This document shows positions 8,156 to 16,763 of a stretch of DNA of 64,000 nucleotides, piece after piece. The position numbers and the translations under genes are program-made. The stretch comes from Prevotella sp. (GTDB lineage Bacteria; Bacteroidota; Bacteroidia; Bacteroidales; Bacteroidaceae). Position 1 is the first letter of the stretch. Each line of letters begins with the position of its first letter. Below the pieces are notes generated by a model, which had not been told where the DNA came from, made no database searches, and saw only the letters and a program-made list of their open reading frames with translations. The stretch covers positions 46,761 through 110,760 of the forward strand of contig JAILFH010000072.1 in NCBI GenBank assembly GCA_024697645.1, written 5' to 3'.

Positions 8156-11100
8156 ATGAAAAGAAAAATCTTTTTTGCCATCATGGCATTGTTGTGTGTG
8201 TTGGGCGTTCAGGCCGAACCCACTTCCTCGTGGGAACAAGGTTTTGCTGCTGAGTCGTATTCAAACTACGACGCAACTAACAAGACTATTGTGATTAGCA
8301 CTGCTGCAGAGTTGGCCAAAATGGCTGATGATGCAAGTATGGCAACCGATGCTTTTGGAAACTTCAAAGGTTGGACCATCACGTTGGCCAATGACATTGA
8401 TCTTGGTGCGCATGAATGGGGTGTACCTATTGGCGTAGACAATAATGGTTCAGACTTATATAAGTTTATGGGAACTTTCGATGGTCAGGGACACACCATC
8501 AGTGGTATCTACTATAGTCCTTTCTACGAGACAGGCGGCTTTTACGGCGGCTTGTTTGGATATGCAGGCAGCACGGCCGTAATCAAGAACCTTACTATCG
8601 ACGCATCCACCTATACAGCAGGTGTGAATGGCGGTGTGATCGTTGGCTACAACCAAGGTAGCATCGAGAATTGTCATGTCAAGGGAGTGACAATGACGGC
8701 AAGTATAGATGTTTCATACAACATTGGCGGTTTGGTTGGTGTGAACGAAGGTTCCATCGTGGGTTGCTACAGTTTTGCAAATATAAGTGAAGGCACACAT
8801 TCCAACGGTTATTCATTCGGCGGAATTGCCGGTCAGAACATCGGCGGTACCATTCAGGACTGTCTCTATGCCGGCACCATCACAGTCAATGGTAACAACA
8901 ACTATATCGGTGGCATCACAGGTCTCTGTGATGGCGGTACGCTGACCTACAACCTCTACACCTGCACCACGCTGAATGCCGGTTATTACACTGATGAGAC
9001 GGAGCCGACCTATAATCTCGGTGCCGTAGAGGCTCTTACTATTGAAGAGGGGACAGGATTCATCAACTATGGTAACGGCAACAGCGGCATCCCTACCCGT
9101 AGTTACAGTTATGGCCAGCAGGAAGGCATGGATGTTTATCCTTACGGTATCACATTATCCAACATTTTCTATTACCATACAGAAGATGCAGTCATCGTTC
9201 TCGAAGGCGACGGCTCAGAGGAATCACCTTACCTCATCACTTCTGAGGAAGACTGGAACAACCTGGGTCTGATAGTGAGCCTGGGTTACAATGACCCATA
9301 TTATTTCAAGCAGACGGCCGACCTGACCGTCAGCACAAAAGTTGGAACAGGAGACTTTCCGTTCCAGAGCACTTATGATGGCGATGGCCATACACTGACA
9401 CTTAATTACGGCAGCAGCACGTCTTATTTGGAAGAGCAGTATGTGGCTCCGTTCAGTTTTGTTCGTTCCTGCGACATCAAGAACCTGAATGTGAAAGGTA
9501 CTATCTACACAGCCGGGTCAAATGCAGGTACATTGATAGGTGCCGTAATAGGTTCAGAAACCGAAAGTACAGGAAGCGAGGCCTATATTTCCAACTGTAC
9601 GTCCAATGCCACTATCGACAGTAGTGTCAATGGCGATGGCTCTCATGGTGGTTTCGTCGGTTATATCACGGGCAACAGTTCTTTAACGTTCTACGGCTGT
9701 CTGTACAAAGGTACGATGGTAGGTTACTACACCGGCGAATGGGGTGGTTTTGTAGGATATTGCATGCATGGTTCCACCGTTAATTTCATAGAGAGTGTCT
9801 GTGACCCTGCGTATATCTCCATCGGTGGAGCCTATTATCAGTTCATACACAGTTCCGCATCCGATGCGGCTACGTTCAGCAAGGCTTATTTCACTCTGTC
9901 ATTTGGAAACGCACAAGGTCTGCAGGCTTATAAAGTAACTTCTGGAAACGAGCATCTCCACCTCACCCTCGTTGATGAGACAGAGAACCACTACACCAAC
10001 GGACTGGATTTCTCCGACACGGGCTTCACCTACAATGGTGTCATTTATGGGGGAAGTGAAGAGAAACTCACTATTGACCTCGCCTTTGATGAAAACTATG
10101 ATTATCTCACATTGGGATGCAATGAGGGCACATTTGAGAAATCGACATCCGGCCCTGAATATTATCTCACCTTCCAAAATTCTGATTGTACTATTTATTC
10201 CGATGTTGTGGAGGCCATCTCTCCTGAAGGCGATGGTTCCAGAGAAAATCCTTACATTATTGCCTCTCAGGCCAACTGGAACAAGGTTGCGGCAAACTTA
10301 AACCGTATGTCCTATGTCGGCAAGAAACTTGTGCTGGCAAACGACATCACAGTTGACAGAATGTGGGGTACTGAGATTGCACCATTCGAAGGTGAGTTCG
10401 ACGGTAAATACAACGGCACAGCCCATAAGTTGACTGTGAATTTCACTGGCACCGAAGAGGCCACAGCACCTTTCCATCATGTCAATTACGCCACCTTGCG
10501 CAACATCACTGTGGACGGTGTTTCCAGTGGTGGTATCCACTCCGCAGGACTGGTCGGTATGTCCTATGGCAGCAACCGGATTGAGAACTGCCATGTCTCC
10601 ACGGCTGTCACATGCACAGGAGATGCCACTAACGGCCCTCACGGAGGCGGTATCGTAGGTCATGCAAAAGAATCTACTGTTGTTATTGAAGGATGTCTGT
10701 TTGACGGTAGTATCACTGCTGCATCTGACGCTTCCGACACTCATGCCGCCGCTTTCATGGGCTGGTGCAACAGTTCAGCCACTATTACCATCACCAACTG
10801 TGTAGAGCATGGTTCTTACTCAAACTTCCGCTATCTCAGTGGCGGTTACTTGTTCAACAGTCAAGCCACTGTCATCAATTGTGCCCACACCTACCACTTC
10901 CAGAATTGGTCAGGTTCGCTTCGTGCCCGTCCCATCAGCAGCGCCACAGAGGAACTGACTTTTGAGTGTTCAAACACAGCCACCACTTACGATGTCGCTG
11001 GTTTGTCCTTCTACGGAGAGGGTGTGAAATACGATGGCAATTACTATGCTGGAAAAGGCGACGTGGTCAGCCTGGCCCTTTCCTTCCCTGACGGTACCGA

Positions 11101-12994
11101 CTTTTCGACGCTTACCACCAGCAACGGAAGCATCACAGCCACCGACACTTATAAAATTTACGAACTCACTCTCGCTGACGATGCAGAGGCCGTTCTTTCT
11201 GCCACCTTCCAGGCTGCCGAATGGGCTCACACAGGTGCTGGCACAGAGGACGACCCATATAAAATCTACGATATCGACCAGATGAACCGCTTTGCTAAAG
11301 ACGTGAACAGCGGTACCACCTTCGAGGGTAAATATTTCCAACTTATGGCCGACATCACTTATGACGGTACGGAAAACAACTTCGCACCTATCGGCTATAG
11401 AGTTAGCGAAACCGAACAATATCAGTTCAGCGGAAGTTTCGACGGTGACGGTCACACCATATCAGGAATCAACATCACGCGCACTGGTATATCCAATTAT
11501 GACGATAGCAACATAGGTCTTTTCGGTTTCTGTTATCAGTCAAACCTCAGGCATGCGGTTATCAAGAACCTTACTATCGCCAACTCCTCATTCACTGGTT
11601 ACAACTATGTGGCAGCCGTATTGGGCAACAACTCCGGAGCCCGTATTGAGAACTGCCACGTGGCCAGCGACGTTAGCGTGAATGCAGTGGTGAACGACGC
11701 TCAGTACCATGCTGGTATCGCAGGTTACGTCTTTTATGGTGGCAGCATTTATGGTTGCACCTGTGGAGCCTCCATCACGGCTCCAGTCGTAGCCCAACTT
11801 ACCAACAACACAGAACGTCCTACAATCTATAGCGGTCAATACTTCGGAGGTATTGCAGGCTATATCAACGCCAAGGGAGTTTTCAACTGTCTCTATTACG
11901 GTACCACCGTTCAAGGAGGCGACTACACTGGTGCCATATTTGGCCGCTCTTCTCACAATGATTACAACACAAACAACTTCTACCGCGGAATTATCATCAG
12001 TTATGGTGATGATCAGAGTGTGACACATGTGGGCAACAACGTCGGATTTGGCTGGTGCTATGATACACAAGGTCCGGCCGACGGTGAAGGTGCCGAACGT
12101 GCTTACCGCCGTCTGTCAGCACCAGAGAATCTGGACACACCGGTTGCTACTTACGAAGGTGGTCTCACAGCTTACGAGAACGGAATCTTCTACAATGGCG
12201 CCTACTATATGACAGAATGTCTCGAACTTCCTGCTGACGCCGACAACAATGATGTCATCGCGGAGAATGTTTCAGAGTCAATCGACATAGACGTCACTCT
12301 CAGCAACCGCACGCTGACAAAAGACAATAAGTGGACAACACTCTGCCTGCCGTTCAACGAAGACCTCACTGATAGCGACAGTCCGCTCTACGGTGCTACT
12401 GTCCGCCAGTTTTTGAGTGCTTCTGTCTCCAGTGAGGGAAAACTGACCATCGTATGCCGCAGCGCAACCAAAATACAGGCTGGCAAGCCTTACTTCGTGA
12501 AGTGGACAAGCGGCACAGAGGTTGCCAACCCTTGCTTCGACTTTGTCAAACTTACTGCTCCGACAGCAAGCGCTGTTGAAAGCGATGCTGTAACATTAAT
12601 GGGTCTTTATGGACCGGTGGAAATAGCAGCAGGCGACGCCACCAAACTCTTCTTGGCCGACGGTGAAATCAAAGAGGCCACAAAGACTTCCATAGTCAAC
12701 GCCTTCAACGCTTACTTCGAACTCAACGACATCAAACTTCACAAAGATATTAAGAGTTGTGCCCTGAATCTCAGTCCTGATATTCTCGAGGCAGAATTCA
12801 GCCTTATTGGCGATGTCAACGGCGACGGCTCTGTCACGATTGCTGATGTCACTGCGCTGGTGAACATCATCCTCGGTAAGGACAACGTGCAGCCGTATGC
12901 CTATGACCACAATGCTGCCGACGTGAACGGCGATGAATCAATTACGATTGCCGACGTCACTGCGCTGGTGAATAATATACTGGGGAAACAATAA
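8156..12994 (+). CDS. Large secreted GLUG-repeat protein with C-terminal dockerin-like calcium repeats
   Basis: Predicted exported surface protein of 1612 residues. A signal peptide covers residues 1-20 (cleavage near VQA-EP). The body has four modules of GLUG/right-handed beta-helix type, each with DGxGHTxxG, GLFG or GGFVGY, and IxNLxI or IENCHV phrases. Modules after the first open with a G-DGS-E-PY-I element near residues 350, 688 and 1026. A non-GLUG domain (about 1410-1545) contains NKWTTLCLPFNEDL, which I associate with Prevotella surface proteins. The end (1552-1612) holds two DVNGDGSVTIADVTALV-type repeats, a dockerin type I-like pair of calcium loops. No catalytic domain is visible, so adhesion or glycan binding is more likely than enzymatic activity. 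It is monocistronic, with its own promoter and a hairpin after the stop. Confidence 0.8.
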   Translation: MKRKIFFAIMALLCVLGVQAEPTSSWEQGFAAESYSNYDATNKTIVISTAAELAKMADDASMATDAFGNFKGWTITLANDIDLGAHEWGVPIGVDNNGSDLYKFMGTFDGQGHTISGIYYSPFYETGGFYGGLFGYAGSTAVIKNLTIDASTYTAGVNGGVIVGYNQGSIENCHVKGVTMTASIDVSYNIGGLVGVNEGSIVGCYSFANISEGTHSNGYSFGGIAGQNIGGTIQDCLYAGTITVNGNNNYIGGITGLCDGGTLTYNLYTCTTLNAGYYTDETEPTYNLGAVEALTIEEGTGFINYGNGNSGIPTRSYSYGQQEGMDVYPYGITLSNIFYYHTEDAVIVLEGDGSEESPYLITSEEDWNNLGLIVSLGYNDPYYFKQTADLTVSTKVGTGDFPFQSTYDGDGHTLTLNYGSSTSYLEEQYVAPFSFVRSCDIKNLNVKGTIYTAGSNAGTLIGAVIGSETESTGSEAYISNCTSNATIDSSVNGDGSHGGFVGYITGNSSLTFYGCLYKGTMVGYYTGEWGGFVGYCMHGSTVNFIESVCDPAYISIGGAYYQFIHSSASDAATFSKAYFTLSFGNAQGLQAYKVTSGNEHLHLTLVDETENHYTNGLDFSDTGFTYNGVIYGGSEEKLTIDLAFDENYDYLTLGCNEGTFEKSTSGPEYYLTFQNSDCTIYSDVVEAISPEGDGSRENPYIIASQANWNKVAANLNRMSYVGKKLVLANDITVDRMWGTEIAPFEGEFDGKYNGTAHKLTVNFTGTEEATAPFHHVNYATLRNITVDGVSSGGIHSAGLVGMSYGSNRIENCHVSTAVTCTGDATNGPHGGGIVGHAKESTVVIEGCLFDGSITAASDASDTHAAAFMGWCNSSATITITNCVEHGSYSNFRYLSGGYLFNSQATVINCAHTYHFQNWSGSLRARPISSATEELTFECSNTATTYDVAGLSFYGEGVKYDGNYYAGKGDVVSLALSFPDGTDFSTLTTSNGSITATDTYKIYELTLADDAEAVLSATFQAAEWAHTGAGTEDDPYKIYDIDQMNRFAKDVNSGTTFEGKYFQLMADITYDGTENNFAPIGYRVSETEQYQFSGSFDGDGHTISGINITRTGISNYDDSNIGLFGFCYQSNLRHAVIKNLTIANSSFTGYNYVAAVLGNNSGARIENCHVASDVSVNAVVNDAQYHAGIAGYVFYGGSIYGCTCGASITAPVVAQLTNNTERPTIYSGQYFGGIAGYINAKGVFNCLYYGTTVQGGDYTGAIFGRSSHNDYNTNNFYRGIIISYGDDQSVTHVGNNVGFGWCYDTQGPADGEGAERAYRRLSAPENLDTPVATYEGGLTAYENGIFYNGAYYMTECLELPADADNNDVIAENVSESIDIDVTLSNRTLTKDNKWTTLCLPFNEDLTDSDSPLYGATVRQFLSASVSSEGKLTIVCRSATKIQAGKPYFVKWTSGTEVANPCFDFVKLTAPTASAVESDAVTLMGLYGPVEIAAGDATKLFLADGEIKEATKTSIVNAFNAYFELNDIKLHKDIKSCALNLSPDILEAEFSLIGDVNGDGSVTIADVTALVNIILGKDNVQPYAYDHNAADVNGDESITIADVTALVNNILGKQ

Positions 12995-13010
12995 GAGACC
13001 CACCCCCCAG

Positions 13011-13030
13011 CCCCTCCCTAAATGGAGGGG
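13011..13030 (+). terminator. Hairpin downstream of the GLUG/dockerin gene
   Basis: CCCCTCC (13011-13017) pairs perfectly with GGAGGGG (13024-13030) across a 6-base loop, 16 bases after the stop. No long T-run follows, so it may act as an mRNA 3' stabiliser or a weak terminator. Confidence 0.5.
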
Positions 13031-13365
13031 AGTAGATAGTTATTGGGGATACGAGTATAAATTTGAAAATCTAACTGCTGAGTTCCGCCGTCGTTTCCAA
13101 AGTAACAAGGTAACAAGGTAACAAAGTAACATTACAGGACAGTTAAAAACAAAAGAAAACAATTGGCGCGTGCGCCAAGAAGAGTGAGATGTTTGAGCGT
13201 TCCTCGTTAATCGGGGAATGCTCAAATGTTGTAAAAGGGGTTTCGAATTTTTCGCTTATTTTGGCTCCACCGACTTTTGATCGCGACTCGGCCAATTATG
13301 CAAGCCTATTAGCGCTCGCTGCTCCAAAAGTTCGAGTTTTTTCGGAATTAAAAGATTCTTAAAAG
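13031..13365. other. Gene-free stretch with small repeats and a hairpin
   Basis: It contains a run of GTAACAAG-type words (about 13098-13131), a GGCGCGTGCGCC palindrome (about 13164-13175) and a long hairpin (13192-13205 with 13213-13226, 14 pairs including wobbles). The remaining sequence to 13365 shows no reading frame I trust. Confidence 0.55.
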
Positions 13366-13409
13366 GCAAAAAAGAGAAGCATTGCTCCGGGGTAGGGGAA
13401 CAATGCTTC
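13366..13409 (-). terminator. Intrinsic terminator of the DUF4332 gene
   Basis: On the minus strand GAAGCATTGTTCC pairs with GGAGCAATGCTTC (one mismatch), followed by CTTTTTTG. It sits 62 bases after the stop at 13471. Confidence 0.8.
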
Positions 13410-13470
13410 GTTTGAATTAGTTAGTAATCGAATGAGTTGATTGCTGTTGGGGTGCAATCAAAATGCTTCA

Positions 13471-13878
13471 TTAATATTCCATGCAGGGTTCGAGTTCCTT
13501 AGCCTGCTCAATCATCTTCTCAACTTCCTTCACGCTGGGAACGCGGCCAACGAGATTCTTCTCTGCGTTGATCTCCTCAAGTTTGGGCTGAAGGTTAGCG
13601 GGAACACGATGACGGAACTCCTTCACGGTGTCAACACCAGCGGCCTCGAGCAATTCTGAGAACTGAGGTCCAACGCCATTGATACGCATGAGGTCTGCGT
13701 GATTTGCCCAAGTCAGAATGAGTTTACCGCTAATGCCGGTAGCCTCCTCAAGTTCCTTACGTCCTGCGGGTTTGCAGCACTTTGCCAGCAGATCGTCAAC
13801 GGTGTTGATGCCTGCATCAATAAGTTTCTTCGAATAAACTTCGCCGATTCCTTCGACGTCAACAATTTTGTAAGCCAT
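13471..13878 (-). CDS. DUF4332 protein with tandem helix-hairpin-helix folds
   Basis: Small cytosolic protein of 135 residues made almost wholly of helix-hairpin-helix motifs: VEGIGEVYSKKLIDAGINTVDDLL (8-31, split by two helices) and INGVGPQFSELLEAAGVDTVKEF (66-88), the pattern of the DUF4332 family. Such motifs usually bind DNA without sequence preference, but the biochemical role of this family is not established. It is transcribed divergently from dinB across a gap of about 125 bases with promoter boxes for both, so a DNA-repair or nucleoid link is possible but rests only on context. It has its own strong terminator, indicating a single-gene transcript. Start MAYKIVDVEGIG. Confidence 0.85.
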   Translation of the reverse strand: MAYKIVDVEGIGEVYSKKLIDAGINTVDDLLAKCCKPAGRKELEEATGISGKLILTWANHADLMRINGVGPQFSELLEAAGVDTVKEFRHRVPANLQPKLEEINAEKNLVGRVPSVKEVEKMIEQAKELEPCMEY

Positions 13879-13932
13879 AAGTCATTTGATGTTTAAGGTG
13901 AATAAAATGTTTAAGTTTTTGATTTCCGAGGG

Positions 13933-13964
13933 CAAATATAATGAAAAGTTTTGAATACTGCAAG
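13933..13964 (-). promoter_or_regulatory. Promoter of the DUF4332 gene
   Basis: The minus strand has TATATTTG (13933-13940), matching TAnnTTTG, and CTTG (13961-13964) 20 bases upstream, three of four matches to TTTG. Confidence 0.55.
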
Positions 13965-13983
13965 TTTTTTCGTTCGTTTTTCT

Positions 13984-13991
13984 TACCTTTG
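13984..13991 (+). promoter_or_regulatory. -7 box of the dinB promoter; helps decide the start codon
   Basis: TACCTTTG ends two bases before the first of three closely spaced ATGs (13993, 13999, 14005). Transcription should begin several bases after the box, which favours the last ATG at 14005 and argues against the upstream TTG at 13951. Confidence 0.55.
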
Positions 13992-14004
13992 CATGAAAAT
14001 GACG

Positions 14005-15090
14005 ATGCGCAAGATTATTCACATAGATATGGATGCGTTCTTTGCCTCCGTTGAGCAACGCGACAATCCGGAACTGCGCGGCAAGCCTATTGCCGTAGGT
14101 TATGACGGTGAACGCGGTGTTGTCTCTACGGCGAGTTACGAGGCGCGTCCGTTTGGTGTGCATTCGGCGCAGTCGGTGATGGTGGCGAAACGACTCTGCC
14201 CCCATCTGATCATCGTTCCTGGCCATTTCCATGTATATAAAGAGGTGTCGGCTCAGATTCATGAGATCTTCCACGAATACACTGACCTCGTGGAACCGCT
14301 CTCGATCGATGAAGCGTTTCTCGACGTCACGGAGAACAAGAAGGGAATAGAACTGGCGCAGACGATTGCCCTTGAGATCAAAGAGAAGATTCGCGAGCGA
14401 ACGCAACTGACGGCTTCGGCTGGCGTCAGTTACAACAAATTCCTCGCGAAGATTGCCTCGGACTACAGGAAGCCCGACGGACTGTTTGTGGTGCATCCCG
14501 ACCGCGCCCTTGGCTTCATTGGTTCCCTGCCGATTGAGAAATTCTGGGGAGTTGGGCCGAAGACTGCTGAGCGCATGCACCGAATGGGCATCTACAGCGG
14601 GGAACAACTGCGGGAGGTGTCGCTCTCGCATCTGTCGGCGGTATTCGGGAAGGCTGGACCGATGTACTATCAGTTTGCACGAGGCATCGACAATCGGCCA
14701 GTCATCGTGGAACGCGAACGAAAGTCGGTAGGCTGCGAGCATACGTTTCTGGAGGATATCGGCAATCAGTCGGCTGTGATCATCGAACTCTATCACACGG
14801 TGCTGGAACTGGAGGGCAGAATCAAACGGGCAGGTTTCGAGGGTCGAACGCTCACGCTGAAGGTGAAGTACTACGACTTCACGCAGATCACCCGTAGCAT
14901 CACGGTGAACCACACGGTGAAGACGAAGGACGAGATACTGCCCCTCGCGAAGCAACTGCTCGCAGAGGTAGAGTATTCCAACGAGCGTCCCATCCGTCTG
15001 CTGGGGCTCACGGTTTCAGGCTCGTCAGCAACTGACGAAGCGAACAGCGAAGGAATCTGGGAAGAGGGTTGGCTGGATTTTCAGGAGTGA
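14005..15090 (+). CDS. dinB: DNA polymerase IV (Y-family)
   Basis: Error-prone Y-family polymerase that copies past damaged bases. From the ATG at 14005 it is 361 residues, the usual length. Seen: MRKIIHIDMDAFFASVEQ with metal-binding Asp8, YEARPFGVHSAQ in the fingers region, SIDEAFLDV with the second catalytic Asp-Glu pair near residue 103, ASAGVSYNKFLAKIASD, and the thumb HhH FWGVGPKTAERM. The little-finger domain follows. No clear QLxLF-type sliding-clamp motif is visible at the C-terminus, which ends WLDFQE. Starts at 13993 or 13999 would add only two to four residues. Regulation by an SOS box is not evident. Confidence 0.94.
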   Translation: MRKIIHIDMDAFFASVEQRDNPELRGKPIAVGYDGERGVVSTASYEARPFGVHSAQSVMVAKRLCPHLIIVPGHFHVYKEVSAQIHEIFHEYTDLVEPLSIDEAFLDVTENKKGIELAQTIALEIKEKIRERTQLTASAGVSYNKFLAKIASDYRKPDGLFVVHPDRALGFIGSLPIEKFWGVGPKTAERMHRMGIYSGEQLREVSLSHLSAVFGKAGPMYYQFARGIDNRPVIVERERKSVGCEHTFLEDIGNQSAVIIELYHTVLELEGRIKRAGFEGRTLTLKVKYYDFTQITRSITVNHTVKTKDEILPLAKQLLAEVEYSNERPIRLLGLTVSGSSATDEANSEGIWEEGWLDFQE

Positions 15091-15240
15091 AGAAGGGATG
15101 AAATAAACGAGGAACGAGGAGGGAGGAACGAGGAACGAGATTACCTTATCCTGCTGACTTTTAACCACGGATGACACGGATTTATCTTATGTTTTAAAGA
15201 CACGGATTTTTAAATCACTGATAAGGGCTTCGCCCAGTTT

Positions 15241-15324
15241 CAGGTTTCAAGTTTCAGGTTTCAAGTTTCAGGTTTCAAGTTTCAGGTTTCAAGTTTCAGG
15301 TTTCAAGTTTCAGATTTCAAGTCG
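15241..15324. repeat. 14-bp tandem repeat, five exact copies plus one decayed
   Basis: The unit CAGGTTTCAAGTTT starts at 15241, 15255, 15269, 15283 and 15297; a degenerate sixth copy starts at 15311. Exact identity suggests recent slippage. It is non-coding. Confidence 0.95.
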
Positions 15325-15738
15325 CAGCCACGAATTACTCATTACTCATTTCTAATTACTCATTATTTTTTTGTCCACAGATTAGTTGCTTCGCAAAGTT
15401 GAAAATCGAGAATTGAAAGTTGAAAATTCGTGGCAGTGAAGATAAAACAGAAGAACATAAATAATTAAGAGGTTTAATTGACATAAGATTAAGAACAGAA
15501 ATCACAAAAGGACAAAAGTATCGTCATGTGGCAGCCACCTTGTGTTGTTTTTTGAAACTTGTGAACTTGAATTTATGTCTCTTTTCGAAACTTAAAAACT
15601 TGTGTACTTTTGTTTTAAATCAGTCAGGAAATTCTCTAATTCACAAATTCTTGAAGAATAAATCTTTTGCACTTACAGCGCGAATATTAGTTTTGATTAC
15701 ATTATACCCAGGGCGTTGCCCTGGGCTAGGAGCGAGTT

Positions 15739-15758
15739 GGGCTTTCAGCCCGTTTTTT
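15739..15758 (+). terminator. Small hairpin with T-tract
   Basis: GGGCT-TTC-AGCCC followed by GTTTTTTG has the form of an intrinsic terminator, but the nearest plus-strand gene (dinB) ends about 650 bases upstream. It may instead be part of a dispersed palindromic repeat, together with the palindrome at 15707-15725. Confidence 0.4.
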
Positions 15759-15951
15759 GATTAGACTTCAGAGGCGCAATATAGAACGCCATATATCTTT
15801 CGCATAGCGATTATTTGAAGGATTTCTAGCCCTAGGGCTATACCAATGCCCAATCAATTAAAATTTACGTGTATTTTCGTTTATTTTCGTTATAAATAAA
15901 TTTTCGTGCTTTTCGTGTTTTTTGGTGTTATTTTCGGAATTCAAAAAAAGG

Positions 15952-16008
15952 TCGGCATAAAAAAAGAACGAATTCTTTTTGTTCTGCACTCGATTTTTTG
16001 TAACTTTG
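15952..16008 (+). promoter_or_regulatory. Distal copy of a duplicated 57-bp promoter module
   Basis: It contains TTTG (15978-15981), exactly 19 bases, then TAACTTTG (16001-16008), a perfect Bacteroidetes primary promoter. An AAAAAGAA...TTCTTTTT dyad lies just upstream of the -33 box. It is 56/57 identical to the copy at 16038-16094. Confidence 0.8.
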
Positions 16009-16037
16009 GTTCAGGTTGTCACCGAAGTTATTGCATC

Positions 16038-16094
16038 TCGGCATAAAAAAAGAATGAATTCTTTTTGTTCTGCACTCGATTTTTTGTAACTTTG
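16038..16094 (+). promoter_or_regulatory. Proximal copy of the duplicated promoter module, upstream of the nitroreductase gene
   Basis: TTTG at 16064-16067, a 19-base spacer and TAACTTTG at 16087-16094 form a perfect promoter. It lies 86 bases downstream of the first copy and differs from it at one base (C to T). The expected start of transcription is about 20 bases before the ATG at 16123. Confidence 0.85.
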
Positions 16095-16122
16095 CGAACA
16101 GAAACAAATACAACAACTGGAT

Positions 16123-16749
16123 ATGACAAAGAAATCGCTTATCACCCTTGCCTTCGCAGCCCTCATGAGCGGAAGCGTTATGGCACAAGACAAGATGGAA
16201 CTGCCCTCACCACAGTTCGACGAGAAGAGTGCGTCGGTCACGCTGGTAGAAGCCTTGTCGAAACGGCAGTCGGAACGCACCTATGCCTCAACAGATCTTT
16301 CGAAGCAGGAACTTTCGAACTTGCTCTGGGCCGCCTGTGGCATCAACCGCCCTGAGTCGAAACGCATCACTGCACCCTCAGCCATCAACGCTCAGGACAT
16401 ACTGGTCTATGTCTGTCGTGCTGACGGGGCGTGGCTTTACAATGCTGAACAGAACACGCTGACCCGCGTCTCTACGCTCGACCTTCGCAAGGCAGTAGCA
16501 GGCAGACAGGAGTTTGCCGCATCGGCTCCAGTGAGTCTGGTGCTGGTGAGCGACATCAGCCGCGTGCACAACAATCGAGAGTTGGGCGCAATGGACGCAG
16601 GGTACGTTTCGGAGAACATCTACCTGGCCTGTACGGCGATGGGACTAAAGACTGTTGCCCGCGCCACGATGGAGAGAGATGCCCTCGTACGTGAACTGGG
16701 CCTGAGCGACTCTCAAGTACCTATGTTGAATCATCCCGTCGGGAAATAA
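16123..16749 (+). CDS. Exported SagB/nitroreductase-family protein
   Basis: Nitroreductase-fold protein of 208 residues, likely FMN-binding, in the SagB-type oxidoreductase group. A signal peptide (residues 1-22, ending SVMAQ) points to the periplasm, unusual for the mostly cytosolic nitroreductases but common for this Bacteroidales subgroup. Seen: LSKRQSERTYAS with the conserved FMN-contacting Arg, LSNLLWAACGINR, the SAINAQDI segment and the late AGYVSENIYLACTAMGLKTV helix. The substrate is unknown; no RiPP precursor or cyclodehydratase is nearby, so a toxin-maturation role like streptococcal SagB is not supported. It is first in a plus-strand cluster with pyruvate kinase 14 bases downstream, and is driven by a duplicated promoter. 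Confidence 0.82.
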   Translation: MTKKSLITLAFAALMSGSVMAQDKMELPSPQFDEKSASVTLVEALSKRQSERTYASTDLSKQELSNLLWAACGINRPESKRITAPSAINAQDILVYVCRADGAWLYNAEQNTLTRVSTLDLRKAVAGRQEFAASAPVSLVLVSDISRVHNNRELGAMDAGYVSENIYLACTAMGLKTVARATMERDALVRELGLSDSQVPMLNHPVGK

Positions 16750-16763
16750 AATATTTTCATGCT

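Larger units (their letters stand above)
15091..15790. repeat. Composite intergenic repeat tract (right copy)
   Basis: It shares blocks with the tract at 7333-7860 in a similar order: an ACCACGGATGACACGGATTT block (about 15162-15212), a tandem CAGGTTTCAAGTTT array, a CCACGAATTACTCATTACTC block (about 15328-15364), a CCACAGATTA block (about 15373) and a GGCGCAATATAGAACGCC dyad at 15773-15790. It also has a CCCAGGGC/GCCCTGGG palindrome (15707-15725). No convincing gene lies here. Confidence 0.7.

Noticed and set aside
12812..12994. Cellulosome component based on the dockerin-like tail
   Set aside because: There is no glycoside hydrolase, cohesin or scaffoldin in the window, and such tails occur on varied Prevotella surface proteins.
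13951..14004. Upstream TTG start for dinB
   Set aside because: It lies before the TACCTTTG promoter box, and the added residues do not match Y-family N-termini.
15528..15764. 78-codon frame upstream of the nitroreductase gene
   Set aside because: It runs through palindromic repeat sequence and has no recognised content.
16123..16749. RiPP (streptolysin-like) gene cluster based on the SagB-like protein
   Set aside because: No precursor peptide, SagC or SagD homologue is nearby, and the protein is exported.
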